This document shows, one piece after another, positions 32,632-39,437 of a stretch of 64,000 nucleotides of DNA. Position 1 is the stretch's first letter. The number at the start of each line of letters is the position of its first letter. Where the stretch lies: contig JAADGS010000070.1 in the NCBI GenBank assembly GCA_013152275.1, forward strand, positions 1 to 64,000, read 5' to 3'. The position numbers and the translations under genes were made by a program. Source of the stretch: Actinomycetota bacterium (GTDB lineage: Bacteria > Actinomycetota > Acidimicrobiia > Spongiisociales > UBA4744). The notes under the pieces are model-generated. The model did not search any database, had not been told where the DNA came from, and saw only the letters and a list, made by a program, of their open reading frames with translations.

Positions 32632-33612
32632 CTAGGCGAGAGCCGGAATCACCTCACGCGCGAAGAGTTCGAGACCGTTGGTGTCATATGCCGCCTCCGC
32701 GAAGTACCCGATCGCGTAGCGCAGACCCGCATCGGCCCAGGGCTTCAGTCTGGCGACGAGCTGTTCCGGCGTTCCGGCCATCTCGCGATACATCGCCTCC
32801 ATCCGGTCGAGCCGATCCTCGGCAACGTACGGCCGATAATGGTCCTTGATCCAACCAAGGCGCTCCTCCACCGCCGCTTCGGACTCTTCGCATACGACAT
32901 TGAAGTTGCTCGATCGAACGATCGTGTCGAAGTCGGTGCCGACGTCCTCGCAGTGCCCTCGAAGAATCTCGGACTTGTGGATGAACTCGTCGACCGACTG
33001 ACCGAAGTTCGTGTAGGCCGCGTACCGCGCCGCCACGTTGAGGGTCAACTTCTCTCCTCCGCCGGCCACCCAGAAGGGGATATGTGGGTCCTGGACGGGC
33101 TTCGGACGGCAGATGGCACCGTCGAGGGTGTAGTACCTCCCCTCATGATGGACCGTGTCCTCGGTCCACATCTTGCGCATGATCTCGATCCCCTCGCGCA
33201 GCATGCCGATTCTGACCGATGCTTTGGGAAACGCATATCCGTACCCTGCGTGCTCGTGCTCATACCATCCCGCGCCAAGTCCCATCTCGACCCGGCCTCC
33301 GCTGATCACATCGATCGAAGCCGCGACCTTTGCCAGATACGAGGGAAGTCGATAGGAGTTGCAGGTGCACATCTGGCCGAGCCGCACGGTGCTCGTGACG
33401 GCGGCCAGCGACGCCATCAGCGTCCAGGCCTCGTAGGTCACCTCCTGAGATGGGACCGGGACCGTGTGAAAATGGTCGTACACCCACAGGGACTCGTATC
33501 CGGATCGCTCGATCGTCGCGGCCACCGACCGCATCGTCTCCCAATGGCGTTCCTCGGGTATGCCGGCGAGGTCCATCCGCCATCCTTGTGGAACAAAGGC
33601 GCCAAAACGCAT
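32632..33612 (-). CDS. LLM-class F420-dependent oxidoreductase
   Basis: 326 residues with the luciferase-like TIM-barrel (PF00296): MRFGAFVPQG at the start, SLWVYDHFHTVP, RLGQMCTCNSYRLPSYLAKVAASID, SGGRVEMGLGAGWYEHEHAGYG and PFWVAGGGE (longest pieces cited separately: LGQMCTCNSYRLP and AKVAASIDVISGGR). The motif order GxGAGW with an early Asp-His pair is typical of F420-dependent rather than FMN-dependent members. Substrate unknown: the family covers alcohol, sugar-phosphate and xenobiotic oxidoreductases. The F420-biosynthesis gene cofC is divergent from it with 68 bases between. A possible leadered promoter (TAAGGT about 35 bases upstream) is present; no ribosome site is clear. Confidence 0.82.
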   Translation of the reverse strand: MRFGAFVPQGWRMDLAGIPEERHWETMRSVAATIERSGYESLWVYDHFHTVPVPSQEVTYEAWTLMASLAAVTSTVRLGQMCTCNSYRLPSYLAKVAASIDVISGGRVEMGLGAGWYEHEHAGYGYAFPKASVRIGMLREGIEIMRKMWTEDTVHHEGRYYTLDGAICRPKPVQDPHIPFWVAGGGEKLTLNVAARYAAYTNFGQSVDEFIHKSEILRGHCEDVGTDFDTIVRSSNFNVVCEESEAAVEERLGWIKDHYRPYVAEDRLDRMEAMYREMAGTPEQLVARLKPWADAGLRYAIGYFAEAAYDTNGLELFAREVIPALA

Positions 33613-33666
33613 CTATGAACTCCGATCGTCTGCGTGCCCACACCTTATGAGTGCTTGCTCCGTAAG

Positions 33667-33672
33667 TACCAT
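33667..33672 (+). promoter_or_regulatory. -10 element TACCAT of a leaderless promoter
   Basis: TACCAT ends 8 bases before the cofC ATG at 33681; no Shine-Dalgarno. Confidence 0.5.
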
Positions 33673-33680
33673 GCGTCTCC

Positions 33681-34286
33681 ATGCCACGACCCCTCATCGC
33701 CGTCCCCGTGAAGCCGTTCGGCGTCGCCAAGCGCCGACTCGCGACCGTGATGGACGCCCCCACACGATCCATCGTCGGCCGCCGGATCGCGGCCAGAACC
33801 TTGGAGGCCGCGCGACAGACGGGAGCGAGCGTCGTTGTGGTCGCCGGCGACCGAGGGGTCCGGCAGTGGGCCGGCGCCCTCGGGTTTGCGAGCATCCCGG
33901 AGCTGGAGCCGGGCCTCACCGGAGCTGCCCGGGCAGCGGTGGACGCGGCAGCGTTCGATACGTGTCCCTGGATCATCGCCCACGCCGACCTCCCTCTCGT
34001 GGAAGTCGATGATTTTCATGCCGTCATCGGGGCGCTCGAAGAAGCAGACGTCGTGATCGCTCCGTCCTACAACGGAGGCACGACGGTGGTCGCGGGGACC
34101 TTGGGCTCGTTCGACTTTCGCTACGGGGAAGGCAGCTTCCGCCGGCACCTCGGCGTCGCATCACGAAAGCGGCTTCGGATCGTGGTGAGGCTGGGACTGG
34201 GCCTCGACCTCGACGGTCCCTCCGACCTGGAGAGCGCGATCAGGCATCCACGCGGAGCCTGGCTACGGTCACTGGTCGATCAGTAG
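33681..34286 (+). CDS. cofC: 2-phospho-L-lactate (phosphoenolpyruvate) guanylyltransferase, F420 biosynthesis
   Basis: 201 residues with the CofC/FbiD nucleotidyltransferase fold. AVPVKPFGVAKRRLA (7-21) is the signature N-terminal loop ('PvKpf..aKsRLa'), VVVVAGDRGV follows, then PWIIAHADLPLVEVDDF with the metal-binding Asp pair, and the C-terminal GLGLDLDGPSDLE is characteristic. The enzyme joins GTP with phosphoenolpyruvate or 2-phospholactate to make the activated precursor of coenzyme F420. Other F420 genes (fbiA/fbiB/fbiC) are not in this window. It sits beside an F420-type oxidoreductase gene. The 3' end overlaps the convergent ABC ATPase gene by 7 bases. Confidence 0.85.
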   Translation: MPRPLIAVPVKPFGVAKRRLATVMDAPTRSIVGRRIAARTLEAARQTGASVVVVAGDRGVRQWAGALGFASIPELEPGLTGAARAAVDAAAFDTCPWIIAHADLPLVEVDDFHAVIGALEEADVVIAPSYNGGTTVVAGTLGSFDFRYGEGSFRRHLGVASRKRLRIVVRLGLGLDLDGPSDLESAIRHPRGAWLRSLVDQ

Positions 34287-35467
34287 ATCGCCGACCCGCT
34301 GTGCCTGTCGAAGAAGTGCAGCTTGGAGGTATCGACGAACAACTGCACCTCATCGCCGAGCCGTGGGGCCGTGTCGGCATTGACACGGGCCGTGAACTTC
34401 GTGAGGTCTCCGAGGACCGATGCGTCCTGACCCTGATCGGCGATCAGCTCCTGGATGTCCGGAGTGACCACCGGTGGAATCAGCTTCTCGAAGTGCACGA
34501 ATGCCTCCGGACCGAGCTGCTCCACGAGCGCCACCCTGACCTTCAACAGCCGATCTTCGGGTGCACCCGGAACGGCCGTGGCCATCTCGAAACACTCTGG
34601 TCGGATGCCGACCACCAGTTCCTTCCCGACATAGCGGCCAAGACCCGGACGTTCGGCAAGGAGCTCGGGAGCGATGCGCAGCCGATCGTCGCCGAACGAA
34701 GCGAACACTCGGTCCTCCTCGGCCCCCAACGTCCCGTAGACGAAATTCATCGACGGTGAGCCGATGAACCCGCCCACGAAAATGTTGACCGGATGGTCGT
34801 AGAGGACGCGCGGCGTGTCGACCTGTTGCAGGGTTCCCTTGCGCATGACCGCCACACGATCCCCCATCGTCATCGCCTCGACCTGATCGTGTGTGACGTA
34901 GAGCGTGGTTGTTTTCAGCCGGGCATGCAGCTCGCCAAGCTCAGATCGCATCTGCACGCGCAGCTTCGCATCGAGGTTCGACAGCGGCTCGTCCATCAGG
35001 AACGCCTCCGGCTCGCGCACGATCGCCCGGCCCATCGCGACGCGCTGTCGCTGGCCACCGGAGAGAGCCTTGGGTTTCCTCGCGAGGAAGTCGGTGATCT
35101 CGAGAGTCCTCGCAGCATCCTCGACCCTGGTCTTTATCTCTTCTTTCGGAAGCTTCCTGAGCTTCAGACCGAACGCCATATTGTCGAAAACAGACATGTG
35201 CGGATACAGCGCGTAGTTCTGAAACACCATTGCAATGTCCCTGTCTTTCGGGGGAACATCGTTGACGACCTTGTCCCCGATCCGCACCTCCCCCTCGGTA
35301 ATCTCCTCGAGTCCGGCGACCATGCGCAAGAGCGTCGACTTGCCACACCCGGACGGACCCACCAGCACGACGAACTCACCGTCGCCCACTTCGAAGGAGA
35401 CGTCCTCAATCGCCCGTGTGCCCCCCGGATAGACTTTGCCGACCTCATCAAAACGAATACCCGCCAC
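34280..35467 (-). CDS. sugar-type ABC transporter ATP-binding protein (UgpC/MsmK-like)
   Basis: 395 residues from a GTG with GGAGG 6 bases upstream. ATPase motifs: Walker A GPSGCGKST, Q-loop MVFQNYALYPHM, signature LSGGQRQRVAMGRA, Walker B AFLMDEPLSNLD and the H-loop YVTHDQ. The C-terminal ~130 residues carry TOBE domains as in multi-sugar import ATPases (MalK/UgpC/MsmK), which can serve several transporters. No binding protein or permease gene is adjacent, so it may be a shared ATPase. The unusual length of the last domain fits the family. It is divergent from the SDR gene and overlaps cofC at the 3' end. Confidence 0.87.
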   Translation of the reverse strand: MAGIRFDEVGKVYPGGTRAIEDVSFEVGDGEFVVLVGPSGCGKSTLLRMVAGLEEITEGEVRIGDKVVNDVPPKDRDIAMVFQNYALYPHMSVFDNMAFGLKLRKLPKEEIKTRVEDAARTLEITDFLARKPKALSGGQRQRVAMGRAIVREPEAFLMDEPLSNLDAKLRVQMRSELGELHARLKTTTLYVTHDQVEAMTMGDRVAVMRKGTLQQVDTPRVLYDHPVNIFVGGFIGSPSMNFVYGTLGAEEDRVFASFGDDRLRIAPELLAERPGLGRYVGKELVVGIRPECFEMATAVPGAPEDRLLKVRVALVEQLGPEAFVHFEKLIPPVVTPDIQELIADQGQDASVLGDLTKFTARVNADTAPRLGDEVQLFVDTSKLHFFDRHSGSAIY

Positions 35468-35523
35468 GGTGTCCTCCACCCATCTCGCGCTGCAGGTGCC
35501 AAAATAGCAAAAAGAAGGGAACC

Positions 35524-36237
35524 ATGATGAGCGATACACGCGTGCTCGTGATCACAGGAGCGACCGGAGGCTTGGGCACTGCCCTGGTTCGTAGGCTCGC
35601 AGCCTCGGACTATCGGTTCGCCGCCACCTACCTCGTCCCGGAAGAAGCACGGGCCTTCGAAGAATCCGTGCTCCTCGATGAAGAGCGACTCCTCCTTGCA
35701 CGAGTCGATGCCGCGAACACCCAAGAAGTGGAAACGTTCATGCAACACACGGCGGAACGCTTCGGGAGCATCGACTCGCTCTGCTGCCTCGCGGGCAAAT
35801 GGGCCGGCGGGCGCGATGTCGTCGACACGGACGATGTCCGGTTCGACAGGATGATCGACACGAACCTCCGATCGGCGTTCGTGGCGGTTCGGGCTGCGCT
35901 CCCCTACCTGAAAACGGCCGGTTGGGGCCGCATCCTGCTCATGGGAAGCCGCGCAGCCGTCGACGCCCCGGCGGGACAAGCCGCATTCAACGTCGCCAAA
36001 GCCGGTGTGGTCGCACTCGCCAAGTCACTCGCTCAAGAACTCGGAGGCGATGCCATCACCGCCAACGTGATCCTGCCCTCGGTCATCGACACGCCCGCCA
36101 CGCGAAAAGCACTCCCCTACTCCGACTACGTCGACTGGCCCACACCCGATGAGATCGCGGCCGTGATGGAATTCATGCTGAGTGAAGCGAGCACAACGAT
36201 CTCCGGGGCAGCCATCCCCGTGTACGGAAGGGCCTGA
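35524..36237 (+). CDS. SDR-family protein with catalytic Tyr replaced by Phe
   Basis: 237 residues of the classical short-chain dehydrogenase/reductase fold. The NAD(P)-binding TGATGGLGTALVRRLA (11-26) is complete, and CCLAGKWAGG sits where 'NNAG' is usual. Ser142 (LMGSRAAV) and Lys159 are present, but the catalytic tyrosine of YxxxK is Phe155 (AFNVAK). The C-terminus ITANVILPSVIDTPATRK and the final GAAIPVYGRA are typical. Without the Tyr-OH it should be a poor oxidoreductase, so a binding or altered role is possible. Starts at the first of two ATGs behind AAGGGA. It is divergent from the sugar ATPase gene and convergent with the exonuclease, 4 bases apart. Confidence 0.8.
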   Translation: MMSDTRVLVITGATGGLGTALVRRLAASDYRFAATYLVPEEARAFEESVLLDEERLLLARVDAANTQEVETFMQHTAERFGSIDSLCCLAGKWAGGRDVVDTDDVRFDRMIDTNLRSAFVAVRAALPYLKTAGWGRILLMGSRAAVDAPAGQAAFNVAKAGVVALAKSLAQELGGDAITANVILPSVIDTPATRKALPYSDYVDWPTPDEIAAVMEFMLSEASTTISGAAIPVYGRA

Positions 36238-36241
36238 TCCC

Positions 36242-36931
36242 TCAACGCCCTGGCCACTCTCCGACGACCGGGGGACGGTCGGCACCGATGCGTGCCAGAT
36301 ACTTGTTGAGGCCGTCCCTCCATGTCCGGTATGCATCGATCTGGAGGGCGACGAGGTCGGGACCGTCGAGCTGCAACTCCGGGTATCTATCGGCGAGAGC
36401 ACGAGCAACGCCGACGGCCGCGATCGCGTCGGCGGCCGCTCGGTGAGATCCACCGACCTTCACCCCGTAGTGCTCGGCAGTGACCGCAAGGGGGCGCCTG
36501 CCTTTCCGATACCGGTCGACGTGCCGGTCCAGAACGAGCGGATCGACAATCACCGCGGGCGGCACATCGGGGAGCGCGCCAAGCCCGTACCGGGCCAGCT
36601 CCTCGGCGAGGAGCGGCCAGTCATACGGTGCGTTGTAGATCGCGATCGGAATCCCGTCGCGAACGAACCGCCGGATGGCACCGAGCGTCTCCCCGAGCAC
36701 GTCCACGGGATCGTCGCCCCGTTCTCGAAGTTCGGCGGTCGTGATCCCGGTGATCTCGGAGGCAGCTCGTGGCATGGGGACCCCCGGGTTGACGAGCCGG
36801 TTCACGATCTCTCGCGCGGTGCCGTCCGGGGCGACTTCGACAAGCGCCACCTCGACGATGCGAGCGGTCGCCGGGTCGACACCGGTGGCCTCGAGATCGA
36901 GAGCGGCAAGCGGTCCTGTGTGCCAACTCAT
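36242..36931 (-). CDS. DnaQ-like 3'-5' exonuclease
   Basis: 229 residues. The DEDDh exonuclease motifs are all visible: ExoI LAALDLEATGVDP with Asp-x-Glu, ExoII IYNAPYDWPLLAEEL with the second Asp, and ExoIII GGSHRAAADAIA with His and Asp. The KPF-like SEITGITTAELRERG stretch lies between. This is the layout of DNA polymerase III epsilon and related stand-alone exonucleases; the C-terminal region lacks a clear polymerase-alpha binding motif, so a repair or RNA/DNA trimming role is as likely. The ATG at 36931 is fixed by a TACCGT box 6 bases upstream. It is divergent from a tiny membrane-protein gene. Confidence 0.85.
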   Translation of the reverse strand: MSWHTGPLAALDLEATGVDPATARIVEVALVEVAPDGTAREIVNRLVNPGVPMPRAASEITGITTAELRERGDDPVDVLGETLGAIRRFVRDGIPIAIYNAPYDWPLLAEELARYGLGALPDVPPAVIVDPLVLDRHVDRYRKGRRPLAVTAEHYGVKVGGSHRAAADAIAAVGVARALADRYPELQLDGPDLVALQIDAYRTWRDGLNKYLARIGADRPPVVGEWPGR

Positions 36932-36937
36932 GCCACC

Positions 36938-36943
36938 ACGGTA
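36938..36943 (-). promoter_or_regulatory. -10 element TACCGT of a leaderless promoter
   Basis: Minus-strand TACCGT ends 6 bases before the exonuclease ATG at 36931. Confidence 0.5.
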
Positions 36944-36987
36944 GCCGACACGTCTGACAGCAAGCCGACGTGGACGGTCGCCACAGG

Positions 36988-36993
36988 TACAAT
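36988..36993 (+). promoter_or_regulatory. -10 element TACAAT of a leaderless promoter
   Basis: TACAAT ends 8 bases before the ATG at 37002. A GTG three bases earlier (36999) is the alternative start with 5 bases of spacing. Confidence 0.5.
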
Positions 36994-37001
36994 CAAACGT
37001 G

Positions 37002-37184
37002 ATGGGACGCTCACCGAGATTGGCGCTTGTCGTGTTCGTATCGGCCTTTCTGGTCAACGTGGTGGTCCAGGGCCTATGGCCTCACCGCCCCATCGATTGG
37101 TATGCGGCGCTCGTCATCGCCGCCGCCACGGCCGTTGCGTTGGTCGTGGTGGACCGGTTCTTCTCTCGCCAAACCGGCCGGTAG
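37002..37184 (+). CDS. 60-residue membrane protein, unknown function
   Basis: Two membrane segments (about residues 7-24 and 34-52) joined by a short WPHRPIDWYA loop, with a basic N-terminus and an Arg/Lys-rich C-terminus, so both ends should face the cytoplasm. No known family. Supported by its own TACAAT leaderless promoter and by coding-like base use. It lies 251 bases before the cold-shock gene and is divergent from the exonuclease gene. Confidence 0.6.
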   Translation: MGRSPRLALVVFVSAFLVNVVVQGLWPHRPIDWYAALVIAAATAVALVVVDRFFSRQTGR

Positions 37185-37261
37185 ACGTCTCGGGCGGACG
37201 AACACGATGCGGCCATCACCGCCGGCAATCGAAAAGATGCTCGTATTCCGGGGTAATCGAC

Positions 37262-37267
37262 TAACCT
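37262..37267 (+). promoter_or_regulatory. -10 element TAACCT of the cold-shock promoter
   Basis: TAACCT is followed 6 bases later by the first base of an 8-bp hairpin at 37274, so the mRNA probably begins with that stem. No convincing -35. Confidence 0.45.
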
Positions 37268-37273
37268 ATGTCA

Positions 37274-37435
37274 GGCCCGAGTCATCTCGGGCCCCGCAGT
37301 CGGTCCTTCATGGCGAAGACCGACCATTCGGTTCTCGCGATTCTCAGGAGTCTGCAGCTCGAACACGCGCGGGAATCACAATCCGGGTACCGATCCCGGC
37401 GCGTCGGATATGACGCACGACCCAGGAGGTCGACA
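37274..37435 (+). promoter_or_regulatory. long structured 5' leader of the cold-shock gene
   Basis: About 162 bases without a gene. It starts with the stem GGCCCGAG/CTCGGGCC (37274-37281 with 37286-37293, loop TCAT). A second short stem CGGTC/GACCG and a third CCGGG/CCCGG follow, then the CCAGGAGG ribosome site. cspA-type mRNAs carry leaders of similar length that fold differently at low temperature and control translation. That this leader is a thermosensor is inferred. Confidence 0.5.
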
Positions 37436-37639
37436 ATGACAACAACCGGAACTGTCAAGTTCTTCAACGAACAGAAGGGGTTCGGCTTCATCACCTCGCC
37501 GGACGGAGACGACGTGTTCGTCCACGCATCCAATATCGCAGGGAGCGAATCCCGCTCGCTCACGGAGGGCCAGTCGGTCCAGTACGAGACCGCACCGGGA
37601 CGCAAGGGTCCAGAGGCGGTCAACGTCAGGCCCGTCTGA
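37436..37639 (+). CDS. cspA: cold-shock protein (CspA family)
   Basis: 67 residues, one cold-shock domain. RNP1 is KGFGFIT and RNP2 is DVFVHAS, with the aromatic residues that stack on single-stranded nucleic acid; [13 protein letters not shown] is the family opening. It acts as an RNA chaperone in the cytoplasm. The start is set by CCAGGAGG, although an in-frame ATG exists in the leader at 37310. The next gene starts 1 base after the stop, so the two form an operon. Confidence 0.95.
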   Translation: MTTTGTVKFFNEQKGFGFITSPDGDDVFVHASNIAGSESRSLTEGQSVQYETAPGRKGPEAVNVRPV

Positions 37640-37640
37640 C

Positions 37641-37898
37641 ATGGCACGGCGTGGGGCTCAGGCAATGGCGAAGCGGGCCCGGGAACGGGCTCGCCAGGAG
37701 CGACAGGAGGCGAAGCGCGTGCGGCGCCAGTCTGCCTCCGCAGACGCCGCCGACCCGACGGACGCGCCCGATGAGGCCGGACTCATGGAGGAATTCCGAG
37801 TGCTGAGCGAGCGTTACGCCGCCGGCGCGCTCGCAGAGGACCTCTACGCGAAGGAACGCCATCGGATCTTCGTCGAACTCGGCATCGAGTCCGAGTAG
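37641..37898 (+). CDS. 85-residue protein with SHOCT-like C-terminus, coupled to csp
   Basis: The N-terminal 40 residues are very basic (MAKRARERARQERQEAKR), suited to binding RNA or DNA. The C-terminal ~35 residues (MEEFRVLSERYAAGALAEDL, then YAKERHRIF) match the SHOCT pattern of short, paired helices that promote oligomerisation. It starts 1 base after the cspA stop and is followed by a 13-bp hairpin, so the two are one transcript. Its function is unknown; a nucleic-acid partner of the cold-shock protein is a reasonable inference. Confidence 0.7.
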   Translation: MARRGAQAMAKRARERARQERQEAKRVRRQSASADAADPTDAPDEAGLMEEFRVLSERYAAGALAEDLYAKERHRIFVELGIESE

Positions 37899-37925
37899 GC
37901 CGGCCGAGCCTTCCACCAATCGGTC

Positions 37926-37955
37926 CGCAACGACGGCGAATACGCCGTCGTTGCG
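37926..37955 (+). terminator. hairpin terminator of the csp operon
   Basis: Arms 37926-37938 and 37943-37955 form a perfect 13-bp stem with loop AATA, 27 bases after the SHOCT-like gene. No T-tract. Confidence 0.75.
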
Positions 37956-38011
37956 ACCTCGACCAGACACCACACTTGGGTCGGATCAGGCCCAATCCAG
38001 AAAGGAGTGCC

Positions 38012-38236
38012 ATGACGGCACCTTCCCGGTCGCGCACCGTCGCGACCATCGACATCAACCACCTCCGCCGGGGAAAGACGTATACGGCAAGAACCCAGAC
38101 CGGCCTCGTCGCCATCGGCGAGTACCTCGGCATCGAGGTCATCCACTCCGAATGGCGGATCCTCCTCCGCGAGCGGACGGGCACGCGGTCGATCGCCATC
38201 CGTGAACTCGAATCCGTGCTCACACCAGCCGCCTAG
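38012..38236 (+). CDS. 74-residue hypothetical protein
   Basis: Clear AAAGGAG ribosome site 4 bases before the ATG. The product is a compact beta-rich protein: TVATIDINHLRRGKTYTA, LVAIGEYLGIEV, EWRILLRERTG and RSIAIRELESVL alternate short strands as in a small barrel or nucleic-acid-binding fold. No catalytic residues, signal or membrane segment. It lies between the csp operon terminator and a hairpin before the tRNA genes, as a single-gene unit. Confidence 0.65.
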   Translation: MTAPSRSRTVATIDINHLRRGKTYTARTQTGLVAIGEYLGIEVIHSEWRILLRERTGTRSIAIRELESVLTPAA

Positions 38237-38280
38237 GGCGGAATCCGAGATCCGGTGGGACGCGTGGCACATCACGCGCA

Positions 38281-38305
38281 GAGACCCCCGCCGAGCAGGG
38301 GTCTC
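38281..38305. terminator. hairpin terminator, usable by the 38012 gene and by tRNA-Glu
   Basis: GAGACCCC (38281-38288) and GGGGTCTC (38298-38305) form an 8-bp stem with a 9-base loop. It lies 44 bases after the small gene and 3 bases beyond the tRNA-Glu 3' end on the other strand. Confidence 0.65.
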
Positions 38306-38308
38306 GCG

Positions 38309-38384
38309 TGGTAGCCCCGACCAGATTCGAACTGGCGTTACCGGCTTGAGAGGCCGGCGTCCTAGGCCGCTAGACGACGGGGCC
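38309..38384 (-). tRNA. trnE: tRNA-Glu (anticodon CUC)
   Basis: 76 bases including an encoded CCA. The cloverleaf folds well: 7-bp acceptor stem with a G1-U72 wobble pair, anticodon loop CTCTCAA giving CUC, and a GTTCGAATC T-loop. It differs from the UUC isoacceptor at 41982 at three positions only. Confidence 0.93.
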
Positions 38385-38408
38385 GAGCGCGGCGAAACGA
38401 TCGTTTCG

Positions 38409-38480
38409 CTCGGGGGGAAGGACTCGAACCCTCAATGACAGGACCAGAACCTGCTGTGTTGCCAATTACACCACCCCCGA
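38409..38480 (-). tRNA. trnQ: tRNA-Gln (anticodon CUG)
   Basis: 72 bases without an encoded CCA. The anticodon loop TTCTGGT gives CUG. The acceptor stem begins with a U1-A72 pair, the identity element GatCAB uses to pick tRNA-Gln over tRNA-Glu. A TACCGT -10-like box lies at 38491-38496, 10 bases before the 5' end. Confidence 0.92.
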
Positions 38481-38522
38481 AGGGACCATTACGGTACCGA
38501 AGGGGGTTGCTCTCGGCAAAAC

Positions 38523-39437
38523 TCACCGAGCCCGCAGACGCGGATCGAGGATCTCGCGCAGCCCCGACGACACCAGGTAGAACGCCCCGGCGAACAGCGA
38601 AAGCGCCGCAGAGGCCGATACCAGCGCACTCCAAGGCACCACGCCGCTGAACGATCTCGCCGAAGTGACACCGAAGAACACGATCGCACCCCAACTCACG
38701 AGTGACTCCGTTTGTCCGAGAAACGCCGCGAATCCGTGAGCGACGATCGCTCCGACGACCGACAGCATCATGTACAGGACCGCCAGGGGCAGCAAGTGCG
38801 GCACGAGGTGCCTGACCAGGATATGGGGACCGCCCCCGCCGGCGACCCTGGCGGCCTCGATGAAGGGTTCGGCCATGACCTTGAGCCCCTGACTCCGCAT
38901 CACGATCGCCCCCGCACCGAGACCGTTGATGAGCCCGAACACCAGCCCGAACCGGACCGGGGACAGCTCGACCTGCTCGGCGATGATCAGTACGAAGATC
39001 GGTGCCGGCAGCAGCAGGAAGGCGTCGGAGACATGGGACAGCACACCATCGACCCACCCCCTGTAGAAGGCTCCCAAAGCTCCGACGAACGTCGCGATCA
39101 TGCCTGTTGTGATCGCCGCGGTGAGCGCGACCACCCACGCGGGCCGCGAGGCGGCCAGGATCATGCTGAGCACATCGCGGCCAAGGGCGTCGGTGCCGAG
39201 CAGATGCGCGGAAGACGGATCGGCGGGATGCATCATCGTGAAGTCGAATCCGACCAGCGGATCGTAGATCTTGGCCGGCCAGACCGTCCTCAGCAGTAGC
39301 GGATAGATCAACGCGGCGATCCCGAACAGCAGGATCAGCCCGAGCCCGACCACGGCGGTCGGGCTCCCCCAGACGGCCTGCAGAGACCTGCGGACGCCTC
39401 GCCGGCGTGCCCGAATGCGCTCGACCACGAGTTTCAC
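38523..39437 (-). CDS. oligopeptide-type ABC transporter permease (DppC-like)
   Basis: 304 residues from a GTG that overlaps the partner stop as GTGA. A first membrane segment (about 30-52) is followed by a periplasmic loop with HLLGTDALGRDVLSMILAAS, the DppC/OppC signature, then five more segments. The inner-loop EAA-type motif is in EPFIEAARVAGGGGPHILVR. With the upstream DppB-like protein it should form the channel of an importer for peptides, nickel or similar ligands. No binding protein or ATPase is adjacent, so the ligand is unknown. Confidence 0.8.
   Translation of the reverse strand: MKLVVERIRARRRGVRRSLQAVWGSPTAVVGLGLILLFGIAALIYPLLLRTVWPAKIYDPLVGFDFTMMHPADPSSAHLLGTDALGRDVLSMILAASRPAWVVALTAAITTGMIATFVGALGAFYRGWVDGVLSHVSDAFLLLPAPIFVLIIAEQVELSPVRFGLVFGLINGLGAGAIVMRSQGLKVMAEPFIEAARVAGGGGPHILVRHLVPHLLPLAVLYMMLSVVGAIVAHGFAAFLGQTESLVSWGAIVFFGVTSARSFSGVVPWSALVSASAALSLFAGAFYLVSSGLREILDPRLRAR

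Noticed and set aside
37310-37435. In-frame upstream extension of cspA from an ATG at 37310
   Set aside because: The ATG at 37436 has a strong CCAGGAGG site and gives a normal 67-residue CspA. The extension lies in a structured leader and resembles no cold-shock N-terminus.
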